Assembly (NCBI RefSeq): GCF_021049265.1
Contig: NZ_CP088018.1
Location: 3,493,441 to 3,557,440, forward strand
Length of the DNA: 64,000 bases
Source: Ruania suaedae
GTDB lineage: Bacteria; Actinomycetota; Actinomycetes; Actinomycetales; Beutenbergiaceae
Direction of reading: 5' to 3'
Shown in pieces: positions 33,603 to 41,486 of this stretch; position 1 is the stretch's first letter, and every line of letters begins with the position of its first letter. The notes beneath the pieces were generated by a model. It worked only from the letters and a program-made list of their open reading frames with translations. It was not told where the DNA came from and made no database searches. A program made the translations under genes and the position numbers.

Positions 33603-34670
33603 TTGAGCAGCATCCGCGTAGCGATCGCGGGGGTCGGCAACTGCGCCGCCTCCCTCGTCCAGGGCGTGCACTTCTACGCTGACGCCGACCCCGCCGGCTC
33701 CGTCCCCGGCCTCATGCACGTGCAGTTCGGCCCCTATCACGTCCGCGACATCGAGTTCGTCGCCGCATTCGACGTCGATGCGAAGAAGGTCGGCTTCGAC
33801 CTGTCCGAGGCGATCGGCTCGAGCGAGAACAACACCATCACGATCGCCGACGTCCCGCCGCTGGGGGTCTCGGTCCAGCGCGGCCCGACCCTGGACGGGC
33901 TCGGGAAGTACTACCTGGAGACGATCGAGGAGTCACCGGCCGCCTCGGTCGATGTGGCCGCGGCACTGCGCGAGTCGCAGGCGGACGTGCTCATCTGCTA
34001 CCTCCCCGTGGGTTCGGAGGAGGCGGCCAAGCACTACGCCCAGGCCGCGCTGGATGCCGGCGTCGCGTTCGTCAACGCGCTGCCGGTGTTCATCGCCAGC
34101 GACCCGGTGTGGGCGCAGAAGTTCACCGACGCCGGGGTGCCGATCGTGGGCGACGACATCAAGTCCCAGGTCGGGGCGACCATCACCCACCGGGTGCTGG
34201 CGCGACTGTTCCAGGAGCGGGGTGTGGTGCTGGACCGGACCTACCAGCTCAACGTCGGCGGCAACATGGACTTCAAGAACATGCTCGAGCGGGACCGCCT
34301 GGAGTCGAAGAAGGTGTCCAAGACCCGGGCCGTGACCTCCAACGTGGACCACGATCTCGGCGCCCGCAACGTCCACATCGGCCCCTCCGACTACGTGCAG
34401 TGGCTCGACGACCGCAAGTGGGCCTACGTGCGCCTCGAGGGGCGCGCGTTCGGCGAGGTGCCCCTCAACCTGGAGTACAAGCTCGAGGTGTGGGACTCAC
34501 CCAACTCGGCCGGCATCATCATCGACGCCCTGCGCGCGGCCAAGATCGCCCAGGACCGTGGGCTCGGGGGTCCGGTGCTGGCAGCCTCGGGCTACTTCAT
34601 GAAGTCCCCGCCCGAGCAGTACGAGGATCAGGCCGGCCGGGTGAAGGTCGAGGAGTTCATCGCGGGCTGA
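33603..34670 (+). CDS. ino1: Inositol-3-phosphate synthase
   Basis: A 355-residue NAD-dependent enzyme converting glucose 6-phosphate to L-myo-inositol 1-phosphate, the entry to mycothiol and phosphatidylinositol in actinobacteria. The start [21 protein letters not shown] carries the GxGxxA dinucleotide loop. [16 protein letters not shown] and [13 protein letters not shown] are conserved catalytic segments, and [13 protein letters not shown] lies near the end. The start codon is TTG at 33603, six bases after AAGGAG; in-frame sequence upstream is not conserved. A perfect palindrome 74 bases upstream may be its operator, and a terminator follows. Confidence 0.95.
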   Translation: MSSIRVAIAGVGNCAASLVQGVHFYADADPAGSVPGLMHVQFGPYHVRDIEFVAAFDVDAKKVGFDLSEAIGSSENNTITIADVPPLGVSVQRGPTLDGLGKYYLETIEESPAASVDVAAALRESQADVLICYLPVGSEEAAKHYAQAALDAGVAFVNALPVFIASDPVWAQKFTDAGVPIVGDDIKSQVGATITHRVLARLFQERGVVLDRTYQLNVGGNMDFKNMLERDRLESKKVSKTRAVTSNVDHDLGARNVHIGPSDYVQWLDDRKWAYVRLEGRAFGEVPLNLEYKLEVWDSPNSAGIIIDALRAAKIAQDRGLGGPVLAASGYFMKSPPEQYEDQAGRVKVEEFIAG

Positions 34671-34676
34671 GCGACC

Positions 34677-34713
34677 GATCGCTCGCCGGCCCGCGATGGT
34701 CCGGCGAGCGATC
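34677..34713 (+). terminator. Terminator after ino1
   Basis: GATCGCTCGCCGG and CCGGCGAGCGATC form a perfect 13-base stem with an 11-base loop, 7 bases after the stop codon. Confidence 0.75.
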
Positions 34714-34787
34714 CGGGGCGCCGGCTCCCGGAACTCCCGGCCGGGGCCACGCGTTGAGCACGCTGGACCTGCCTGAAGGAGAGTGCG

Positions 34788-35171
34788 ATGAAGTGCCCCA
34801 CCGATGGCGCCACACTCGTGATGAGCGAACGCAGTGGCGTCGAGATCGACTACTGCCCCGACTGCCGCGGCGTCTGGCTGGACCGCGGCGAGCTCGACAA
34901 GATCATCGACCGGGCGGGTCCGGACCCGCTCGGGCAGACCACGCCCCCGCCTCCCCCGGCGGCGAGGTACGAGCCGGCTCCCGTCGACGAGGGTCGCTAC
35001 GGCAGCCCGTTCGACGACGGCCCCGTCCCGGGACCGCCACCGCCCCCGGCGCCGATGCCGGGGTACGGACACCCGGGCGGCCGCGGCTATCACCCCGACG
35101 ACCGCCGCGACCCGCGCTACCGTCGCAAGCGCAAGGACAGCTGGCTCGAGGACCTGTTCGACTTCGACTGA
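34788..35171 (+). CDS. Zinc-ribbon (zf-TFIIB) domain protein
   Basis: A 127-residue protein. The N-terminal module MKCPTDGATLVMSER and DYCPDCRGVWLDRGELDKI is the zf-TFIIB family. The first metal pair is Cys3-x2-Asp6 rather than Cys-Cys, while the second pair (CPDC) is intact. Residues 50-110 are Pro/Gly/Tyr-rich and probably disordered. The C-terminus (RKRKDSWLEDLFDFD) is a basic-then-acidic motif conserved in such proteins. The function is unknown; the small domain often marks stress-related or scaffold proteins. An AAGGAGAG ribosome site precedes the ATG. Confidence 0.85.
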   Translation: MKCPTDGATLVMSERSGVEIDYCPDCRGVWLDRGELDKIIDRAGPDPLGQTTPPPPPAARYEPAPVDEGRYGSPFDDGPVPGPPPPPAPMPGYGHPGGRGYHPDDRRDPRYRRKRKDSWLEDLFDFD

Positions 35172-35249
35172 GGCGTCCACGATGAGGGCGGCCACGCACC
35201 ACCGTCGAGGCCTGCCTTACGGTGGGGGCAGCGACGAAAGGGAGCACAG

Positions 35250-36299
35250 GTGCTGGCCTACGAGTACGGCAGCGACGGCCGATTGGCGTTGCGCGAGAAG
35301 GACGTCCCGAGAGCGGCCGAGGGCGAGGTGACCATCGACGTGGTCGCCGCCGGCATCTGCGGCACCGACCTGAAGATCGCCCGCGGGCAGCACCGGCTGT
35401 TCCCGCCCGGCACGGTGCGCGTGCCCGGCCATGAATCGGTGGGCCGGGTGCGCGAGAACCGCTCCGGGCGCAGCGACCTGGAGCCCGGCACGCCGGTGGC
35501 CATCGCCCCCAATATCGCGTGCGGGCAGTGCCCCCCGTGCCGCAAGGGCCTGGGGCCGCTGTGCGAGGACTACACCTCCGTGGGGCTGACCTTCGACGGC
35601 GGTTTCGCCGAGGTCGTGCGGGTCACCGCCCGGGGTGTCGCGGGCGGGAACGTGCTGCCGCTCCCGCCGGGGCTGGACCTGATCACCGCGGCGATGATCG
35701 AACCGGTCGCGGCCGTGGTGCGCGGCCTGCGCCCGCTGCGACTGACGAGCGAGGACACCGTGCTGGTGTGCGGCGCCGGCCCGATCGGGCTGACCGCGGT
35801 GGTGCTGGCCAAGCAGGCGGGCGTGCGCCGCATCATCGTCAGCCAGACCTCGGCCGCCCGCCGTGAGCTGGCACGCCACTACGGTGCCGACGAGACCATC
35901 GACCCACGCGCGGTGGACCTGGTCGAGACGGTGTTCGAGCTCACCGACGGCATCGGTGCCGAGGTGGTCATCGCCGCCACCCCGGTGCACCAGGTGTTCA
36001 CCGACGCCGTCCGGGCCGCCGCCAAGGGCGGCAGGGTGAACTTCTTCGCCGGCCTCCCCTCCGGCAAGGGTGAGGTCACCGTGGATGCGAACCTCATCCA
36101 CTACCGCGAGCTGCTGGTCACCGGCTCGACGGCGAACACCGCCGCCGACTGCGCCGAGGCGATGGAGATCGTCGCGAGGGCACCGGAGGCGTTCGCCGAG
36201 CTGATCACCCACCGGGTGCCGCTGCGCGAGGCTGACCGGGCGTTCGAGCTGGCCAAGGCCGGCGAGGCGCTGAAGGTGCTGCTCGAACCTCAGGCCTGA
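35250..36299 (+). CDS. Zinc-dependent medium-chain alcohol dehydrogenase
   Basis: A 349-residue MDR oxidoreductase with the catalytic zinc site (AAGICGTDLK and PGHE), a structural-zinc Cys cluster (CGQCPPCRKGLGPLC), and the GAGPIGLTAVVLAKQ cofactor loop. It resembles sorbitol/threonine dehydrogenases. Unlike the dehydrogenase at 22470 it keeps all structural cysteines. The GTG at 35250 follows AAAGGGAG. The substrate is uncertain; ino1 and the zinc-ribbon gene upstream give no firm clue. Its 3' end overlaps convergently, by ten bases, with the SipW gene. Confidence 0.88.
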   Translation: MLAYEYGSDGRLALREKDVPRAAEGEVTIDVVAAGICGTDLKIARGQHRLFPPGTVRVPGHESVGRVRENRSGRSDLEPGTPVAIAPNIACGQCPPCRKGLGPLCEDYTSVGLTFDGGFAEVVRVTARGVAGGNVLPLPPGLDLITAAMIEPVAAVVRGLRPLRLTSEDTVLVCGAGPIGLTAVVLAKQAGVRRIIVSQTSAARRELARHYGADETIDPRAVDLVETVFELTDGIGAEVVIAATPVHQVFTDAVRAAAKGGRVNFFAGLPSGKGEVTVDANLIHYRELLVTGSTANTAADCAEAMEIVARAPEAFAELITHRVPLREADRAFELAKAGEALKVLLEPQA

Positions 36300-36829
36300 T
36301 CGGCCGTCGCGGGTGGCTCCTTGCCCGAGCGATCCCGGCCGCGGCGGGGCCAGAACGCCCAGGTGACCAGCGCCGTCGCCGTGACGGTGAGGCCGCCCAG
36401 CACGAACGGGTGGCCGAACCACACGACGACGGAGGCCAGGTAGGGCACGGACGCCAGCACCAGCCGCACCCGCTCGACCGTGTAGGGGGCCGGGTCCGGG
36501 TCCTCGTTCGCGTCGCCCTGCATGGTGAAGGTGACCGACTCGCCGTCGGTCTCCAGGATCTCCAGCACCCGGTGCGTGACCGGGAGGGCGCCCGGGCGGT
36601 CGACGGTGACCACGTCGCCGGGCTCGATCTCGGTGGCGGGGATCTCCTGGACCACGGCGACCGATCCGGCCGGGATGGTCGGGGCCATCGAGCCGGTCGA
36701 GAACATGATCAGCGTGATGTTCATGACCACGGCCAGGACGACGGCGAGGATGCACAGGCCGCCCCCGACGGCGAGGGCGGTGAGGGCGGCGTCGCCGAGG
36801 CGGGCGAGGGTCGGGCGTGGGCGGGTCAT
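36290..36829 (-). CDS. sipW: SipW-like (ER/archaeal-type) signal peptidase I
   Basis: A 179-residue membrane-bound signal peptidase. A first helix (about 16-42) leads into FSTGSMAPTIPAGS with Ser47 as nucleophile. The general base appears to be His86 in VTHRVLE, i.e. the Ser-His ER/SipW type rather than the Ser-Lys bacterial type. The second helix is near 125-150. The ATG at 36829 overlaps the stop of the preceding gene (ATGA). SipW enzymes process TasA-like precursors, and three SipW-type substrates are encoded directly upstream, making this their likely dedicated peptidase. Confidence 0.88.
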   Translation of the reverse strand: MTRPRPTLARLGDAALTALAVGGGLCILAVVLAVVMNITLIMFSTGSMAPTIPAGSVAVVQEIPATEIEPGDVVTVDRPGALPVTHRVLEILETDGESVTFTMQGDANEDPDPAPYTVERVRLVLASVPYLASVVVWFGHPFVLGGLTVTATALVTWAFWPRRGRDRSGKEPPATADQA

Positions 36830-37281
36830 GTCCAATAGCAATCACCGATGAGGCCACCGACCACTGTCACGATCTGACCATTGAGCCAGGCACTCTGCCA
36901 CGAGCCCGACACCACGCGCACCTGGAACGTGCGTGTGGTCTGAGCCAGGGCCGCGGAGACCTGACGTTCTCGCGTACTGCTGGTCAGGGTTCCGTTGCTT
37001 GCGACACTTCCGTCGGATCTCAGGACTCGCCACTCATAGCTGAAACTGCTGGGAGCGGGTTCCGGGGCGAGCCATGTAAAGGTTGAGGTGCCGCTCAGTA
37101 CGCCGATCGTGCAGGTGCCCGCCCGAGGTGAAGCAAGCGTCGCCGCCATCACCGACGCCCGCGCGACCTCGGCGTCCGTCCAGGCCGCCGTCGTCGGCTC
37201 AGGCCCCCCGGCCGCCACGGCCGCGAGCACCAGCACACCAGCCGCCGCGAGCGCCGCCCGCACCCGCCTCCCGCCCGTCAT
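36826..37281 (-). CDS. SipW-type signal-peptide-containing secreted protein (small)
   Basis: A 151-residue exported protein. The N-terminal signal GGRRVRAALAAAGVLVLAAVAAG is followed by TTAAWTDAEVARAS, the short A-W-x-D-x-E segment after the hydrophobic core seen in SipW-dependent substrates. The rest (to CYWT) is a beta-rich, fibronectin-like domain with paired Cys (about 71 and 148). The ATG at 37281 overlaps the upstream LPTTG gene stop by four bases. It is probably a minor subunit of the surface structure assembled by this operon. The function is inferred from context. Confidence 0.7.
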   Translation of the reverse strand: MTGGRRVRAALAAAGVLVLAAVAAGGPEPTTAAWTDAEVARASVMAATLASPRAGTCTIGVLSGTSTFTWLAPEPAPSSFSYEWRVLRSDGSVASNGTLTSSTRERQVSAALAQTTRTFQVRVVSGSWQSAWLNGQIVTVVGGLIGDCYWT

Positions 37282-37919
37282 CGCAGCCTCCGCCGGGCCA
37301 CGACCGCGATCGCCGCCCCGAGCAACACCGCACCGAGAGCCAGCACGGCCGGCCACAGCAGTGAGGCGCCCGTGGTCGGAAGGCCCACCTCGCCGTCGGT
37401 GGAGATCTCATCACCGGCCCCCTCGGCGAGCAGGCGTAGCGTAGTCGAGGCCGGAGCGGTGGCCTCCTCCGAGAGCTGGACGCTCACGCGGTACCAGATC
37501 GCCTCGGCGGCGGCCTGCGTGGCGATCTCCAGCGAGGACCCGCCGGTCACCGGTACCCGGTCGAGCACCGCGCGGCCACAACCGCTCGCCTCGGCCTCGC
37601 AGGCGGCGACCGAGACGGTGAACCCGCCCTCGGCCTGGACGGCCACCAGCGAGAGGTCGATACTCCCCTCGGGTTCGTTCGCGGACACCTGCACGTCCCA
37701 CGGCACGGACTCGCCCGGCTCCATCGACCTCATCGCCGCGCGGTCCTGCACCGAGACCAGGCGGAGCACGTCACCGACGATCTCCTCGCGCTCGGGCCCG
37801 GCAGCGGCCGAGGCCGCCGAGCCCGCGGCCACCAGCAGCACGCCGGCGGTCAGCACCGCGCACACGGCGCGTGCCATCGGTGCGGCCCGGGCCGGGCACG
37901 GACGAGGGATCAGGTCCAC
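37278..37919 (-). CDS. LPXTG-anchored surface protein of the SipW/TasA-like operon
   Basis: A 213-residue exported protein with a signal peptide (about 16-40) and a C-terminal wall-sorting signal: LPTTG (180-184), a hydrophobic helix, and the basic tail ARRRLR. A sortase encoded elsewhere would link it to the cell wall. The GTG at 37919 has GGAG six bases upstream and starts three bases after the preceding stop. The body has two Cys (about 107 and 114). It could serve as the anchor or base for fibres formed by the two TasA-like proteins encoded upstream. Confidence 0.78.
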   Translation of the reverse strand: MDLIPRPCPARAAPMARAVCAVLTAGVLLVAAGSAASAAAGPEREEIVGDVLRLVSVQDRAAMRSMEPGESVPWDVQVSANEPEGSIDLSLVAVQAEGGFTVSVAACEAEASGCGRAVLDRVPVTGGSSLEIATQAAAEAIWYRVSVQLSEEATAPASTTLRLLAEGAGDEISTDGEVGLPTTGASLLWPAVLALGAVLLGAAIAVVARRRLR

Positions 37920-37922
37920 GGG

Positions 37923-38582
37923 CTACTCCGACGTCGCCAGGAACTGCCAGGTGGCGATGAGCGTCTGCCCCTGGGCGTCGGTCGAGGCTCCGGCGATCAT
38001 GCTCATCCGCACACAGAAGGACACCGTGCTCCCCGCCGCCGCCGTCAGTGGCCGCGCGTTCGGCAGCACCGCCGTGGCCAGCGCGGTCTCGTTCGGCACG
38101 ATCACCGGGGCGGAGGTGTTGGTGAACAGCGCGGCGTTGCACGACGATCCGCTAGGGATCAGCCGTACGGCGTATCGCATCGCGTTCTGCAGCGCGGCCG
38201 GTCCCGCGATCGTCGGGGTCTGCATGGTCACCGAACCCCCGACGGTCGAGGATGCCGTGGTCCGGACGCCGAAGCTCGTGTACCCGGCCGTTCCGGGCGA
38301 GAAGGCGGGGACCGCCGGCGAGAAGGCGAGCGTGGCCGCGGAGCCGCTGGTGGGATGTTCGGAGAACGCACCCCCGTTCACCGACCCCACCACACCGAAG
38401 GTGCTGGCGGTGACCGTGGTGGTGGCGTACTCGCTGTCGTTCCACGCCGCCAGGGTCACCGCACTGCCGAGGCCGAGCACCAGCCCGCCGGCGAGCAGCG
38501 CACGCAGCCGGAGCAGCCGCGTGCGCCGCGGGCCCGAACCCCTCACCCGGGCGTGCCGTGGTTCGTGCCGCGTGCGCCCCAC
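37923..38582 (-). CDS. TasA-like SipW-dependent secreted protein, paralogue 2
   Basis: About 219 residues. After a basic leader, LLRLRALLAGGLVLGLGSAVTLAAWNDSEYATT matches the N-terminal signal of the neighbouring paralogue (VRAVLAGGLVLGVGAAVTLAAWNDSEFAS), the alternate-type signal peptide of SipW substrates. The exported region is Thr/Ser/Ala-rich with a Cys pair and ends in ATWQFLATSE, like the paralogue (AVWQYTATSE). The start is uncertain: the GTG at 38582 just after the upstream stop is chosen, and a GTG at 38630 is possible. Both paralogues are probably processed by the SipW enzyme at the end of the operon. Confidence 0.78.
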   Translation of the reverse strand: MGRTRHEPRHARVRGSGPRRTRLLRLRALLAGGLVLGLGSAVTLAAWNDSEYATTTVTASTFGVVGSVNGGAFSEHPTSGSAATLAFSPAVPAFSPGTAGYTSFGVRTTASSTVGGSVTMQTPTIAGPAALQNAMRYAVRLIPSGSSCNAALFTNTSAPVIVPNETALATAVLPNARPLTAAAGSTVSFCVRMSMIAGASTDAQGQTLIATWQFLATSE

Positions 38583-38583
38583 G

Positions 38584-39213
38584 TCACTCAGAGGTCGCGG
38601 TGTACTGCCACACGGCGGTGGTGTCGCCACCCTGCTCCAGGTCCTCGCCCGCGGTGACGACGGTGCACAGCAGCACGGCCTCGCCGGGCTCCGTGGTCGG
38701 GTCGCCGATGGTCAGCGGCACGGTCTCGCCGGCGACGGCCGGGTCGTCGGTGAGGGTGTCACCGGAGCCGAGGAGGGTGCCCTCGGTCGCGGTCTCGTCG
38801 CAGGTGGCGTCCACGGCGATGGCGTAGATCTCGTAGCTGAGGTTCTCCGAGTTCGTGCCCGTGCCATCGGTGGAGTCGAGGGTGACCAGGTCGAGCGTGG
38901 CCGGGCTGGTGGTCTCGGCCGCCAGGCGCACCCAGAACGGGGCGTAGACCACGTCCTCGGGCGCCAGGTTGTCGAACGGCGCGGTGAACGTGAGCTCGGC
39001 GGCGCCGCCGGCGGACTCGTGATCGGTGTAGCCCTCCGTGGCGCCCGTCGTCGAGCCCTGCAGGTCGAACTGCCCGGCGGTGAACAGGCCGGAGGCGAAC
39101 TCGCTGTCGTTCCAGGCGGCGAGCGTGACGGCGGCGCCGACGCCCAGGACGAGCCCTCCGGCGAGAACGGCGCGGACCTTGCGGCTGCGGGTGGAGCGGT
39201 GGACCTCGGTCAT
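38584..39213 (-). CDS. TasA-like SipW-dependent secreted protein, paralogue 1
   Basis: A 209-residue protein. The alternate-type signal peptide VRAVLAGGLVLGVGAAVTLAAWNDSEFASG (about 13-42) is followed by a beta-sandwich-like region (FDLQGSTTGATEGYTDHES) and two Cys. It ends AVWQYTATSE, as does its neighbour. Secreted proteins of this type can form fibres or surface layers, TasA of Bacillus being the model. The ATG at 39213 follows GAGGGGAAG. It is the first gene of a five-gene operon (two TasA-like, LPTTG, small substrate, SipW) transcribed from the region 39214-39334. Confidence 0.8.
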   Translation of the reverse strand: MTEVHRSTRSRKVRAVLAGGLVLGVGAAVTLAAWNDSEFASGLFTAGQFDLQGSTTGATEGYTDHESAGGAAELTFTAPFDNLAPEDVVYAPFWVRLAAETTSPATLDLVTLDSTDGTGTNSENLSYEIYAIAVDATCDETATEGTLLGSGDTLTDDPAVAGETVPLTIGDPTTEPGEAVLLCTVVTAGEDLEQGGDTTAVWQYTATSE

Positions 39214-39334
39214 GGTGTCTTCCCCTCGTGGTGACATATGCGGCGTCGACACGCGCCCAGCGCCCGGCCGTACCCCGTTGTTGAACAGCAGAGTAGGCCG
39301 GGTTGAACGGACGATCAAGGTGGGGCGGGCCACA

Positions 39335-39379
39335 CACGACAACGGCGCCCGCCCCTCGAAGGGGGCGGGCGCCGTCGTG
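39335..39379 (-). terminator. Terminator after katA
   Basis: ACGGCGCCCGCCCC and GGGGCGGGCGCCGT form a 14-base stem around a short loop, extended by CACGAC/GTCGTG with one bulge. It lies 35 bases past the katA stop and upstream of the SipW operon promoter. Confidence 0.75.
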
Positions 39380-39413
39380 CACGGGCTGCTCGTCAGCCCG
39401 GTTCAGCTCGCTC

Positions 39414-40877
39414 TCAGCTCACCGAGGCCCCGCGCAGGGCGTGCACGGCCTCGCGCACCCGACGGCCCAGATCGGCGTCCACCTGGTCCCAGTAGGCGAA
39501 GGCACGCTCGCGGATGTCCTCCGAGCGGACCTCGCCCACGTGCCCGGCGATGTTGCCCACGAGCCGCTCGCGGGCGGCGTCGTCGAGGACCTCGCGCACG
39601 AGCGTGCCGGCCTGGACGAAGTCGTCGTCCTCGGCGTGCAGGTTCTGCGCCGCCCGCTGCATCTCGCCGTCGGACTCCCAGTTGCCCTCACCGGCCGCGG
39701 CCGGGTCAGCGGCGGGCCCGCCGAAGCTGTTCGGCGCGTACACCGGGGTGTCGGCCGGGCGGAAGTCGTGCCGCATGGCGCCGTCCTTGGAGTAGGAGTG
39801 CACCGGCGACTTCGGGGCGTTTACCGGCAGCTCGGCGTGGTTGGTCCCCACCCGGTAGCGGTGCGCGTCGGCGTAGGAGAAGATCCGCGCGAGCAGCATC
39901 TTGTCCGGGCTGGCCGCGATGCCCGGCACGAAGTTCGAGGGCGCGAACGCCGCCTGCTCGATCTGCGCGTGGAAGTTCTCCGGGTTCTTGTTCAGCGTCA
40001 TCGTGCCGACCTCGATCAGCGGGTAGTCGCCCTTGGGCCACACCTTGGTCAGGTCGAACGGGTTGAACCGGTAGGTCTTGGCGTCCTCGTACGGCATCAC
40101 CTGCACCTTGAGCGTCCAGGAGGGGAAGTCGCCGGACTCGATCGCGTTGTACAGGTCGCGCCGGTGGTGGTCGGCGTCCTGACCGGCGAGCTCGTCCGCC
40201 TCGGCAGCGCTGAGGAACTCGTTCCCCTGGTTGGTCTCGAAGTGGTACTTCACCCAGAAGCGCTCACCTTGAGCGTTGATCCACTGGTAGGTGTGGGAGC
40301 CGAAGCCGTCCATGTGGCGCCAGGTGGCGGGGATGCCGCGGTCGCCCATCAGCCAGGTCACCTGGTGGGCGCTCTCCGGGGAGAGACTCCAGAAGTCCCA
40401 CTGCATGTCGTGGTCGCGCAGCGCCGAGCCGGGCAGGCGCTTCTGGGAGCGGATGAAGTCAGGGAACTTGATCCCGTCCCGGATGAAGAAGACCGGGGTG
40501 TTGTTGCCGACCAGGTCGTAGTTGCCCTCGCTGGTGTAGAACTTCACCGCGAATCCGCGCGGGTCGCGCCAGGTGTCGGGACTGCCCTGCTCCCCGGCCA
40601 CGGTGGAGAAGCGGATCAGCATGTCGGTCTCCGCGCCCGGCTGGAACAGCGCCGCCCGGGTGTACTTCGACACGTCGCCGGTGGTGACGAAGGTGCCGAA
40701 GGCGCCGCCGCCCTTGGCGTGGACCACGCGCTCGGGGACGCGCTCGCGGTTGAACTGCGCGAGCTTCTCCACCACGTAGTGGTCGTGCAGCGCGATCGGG
40801 CCGGTGTTGCCGACGGTGAGCGAGTGCTCGTCACTCGCCACCGGGGTGCCGGTGTTGGTCGTGGTCACATCGGTCAT
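39414..40877 (-). CDS. katA: Haem catalase, small-subunit monofunctional
   Basis: A 487-residue catalase that dismutates hydrogen peroxide. The catalytic His is in [12 protein letters not shown], the catalytic Asn in [20 protein letters not shown], and the haem-ligating Tyr in [16 protein letters not shown]. The length fits clade 3 small-subunit enzymes. The ATG at 40877 overlaps the furA stop by four bases and has a CAGGAG site. The furA-katA pairing suggests that peroxide or iron status controls expression. A strong terminator follows. Confidence 0.96.
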   Translation of the reverse strand: MTDVTTTNTGTPVASDEHSLTVGNTGPIALHDHYVVEKLAQFNRERVPERVVHAKGGGAFGTFVTTGDVSKYTRAALFQPGAETDMLIRFSTVAGEQGSPDTWRDPRGFAVKFYTSEGNYDLVGNNTPVFFIRDGIKFPDFIRSQKRLPGSALRDHDMQWDFWSLSPESAHQVTWLMGDRGIPATWRHMDGFGSHTYQWINAQGERFWVKYHFETNQGNEFLSAAEADELAGQDADHHRRDLYNAIESGDFPSWTLKVQVMPYEDAKTYRFNPFDLTKVWPKGDYPLIEVGTMTLNKNPENFHAQIEQAAFAPSNFVPGIAASPDKMLLARIFSYADAHRYRVGTNHAELPVNAPKSPVHSYSKDGAMRHDFRPADTPVYAPNSFGGPAADPAAAGEGNWESDGEMQRAAQNLHAEDDDFVQAGTLVREVLDDAARERLVGNIAGHVGEVRSEDIRERAFAYWDQVDADLGRRVREAVHALRGASVS

Positions 40878-41392
40878 ACGGGACTCCTGGTGGGATCGGG
40901 GACGGGTTGTCCGGGAATGTCGAGGGGTGGGTACCGGCCGGCCTCGTGCCCGCCGGCCACCTGGCTGCTCTCGCAGGAGGCGCAGATGCCCTGGAAGAGC
41001 ACGTCCGCCGTCAGGACGCGCATGCCGGTGCCGGGCGCGGGGGTCAGGCACGGCGCGTGCCCGACGATGCAGGGCACGTCCTCCACCGCGCCGCACCGGA
41101 TGCACATCACGTGGTGGTGGTTGTCGCCGATCCGGGTCTCATAGCGCGCCGGGGAACCGGGGGTCTCGAGCTTGCGCAGCAGCTCCCACTCGGTCAGGTC
41201 GGCGAGCACCTGGTACACCGAGGGTGCAGTGAGGTCGGGCAGTGCGGTGCGCGCCTCGTGCAGGATCGCCTCCGCACTGGCGTGCGGCAGCCGGTGCGCG
41301 GCCTCGAGCACGGCGAGCCGCTGGCGTGTGACCCGCCGGCCCATGGCGCGCAGGGCGGCACTCCAGGCGTCGCGGCTCATCGGTGCGGTCAT
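40874..41392 (-). CDS. furA: Fur-family transcriptional regulator
   Basis: A 172-residue Fur protein. The winged helix (about 12-80: [26 protein letters not shown], then [16 protein letters not shown]) precedes the metal/dimerisation domain with [18 protein letters not shown], giving the HHH and CxxC ligands. A second CxxC lies in GICASC. It is co-transcribed with katA through a four-base overlap, like the FurA-KatG/CatA pairs of actinobacteria that respond to peroxide or iron. A palindrome at 41413-41431 sits directly upstream and is the probable autoregulatory site, shared with the divergent MFS gene. Confidence 0.92.
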   Translation of the reverse strand: MTAPMSRDAWSAALRAMGRRVTRQRLAVLEAAHRLPHASAEAILHEARTALPDLTAPSVYQVLADLTEWELLRKLETPGSPARYETRIGDNHHHVMCIRCGAVEDVPCIVGHAPCLTPAPGTGMRVLTADVLFQGICASCESSQVAGGHEAGRYPPLDIPGQPVPDPTRSPV

Positions 41393-41412
41393 CGCCCCGA
41401 CCCTAGCACGCT

Positions 41413-41431
41413 ATTACGATCGATTCGCAAT
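41413..41431. promoter_or_regulatory. Candidate Fur box between furA and the MFS gene
   Basis: ATTACGA-TCGAT-TCGCAAT is a 19-base imperfect palindrome (one mismatch between 7-base arms; flanking T and A extend it by one pair). It lies 20 bases before the furA start and is one of the few AT-rich spots in the region. Confidence 0.5.
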
Positions 41432-41486
41432 AAGGCTGACCTTGCCTGCCACGGCTGAGGAGCGGCAGGCGATAGATTGCGCAGCG

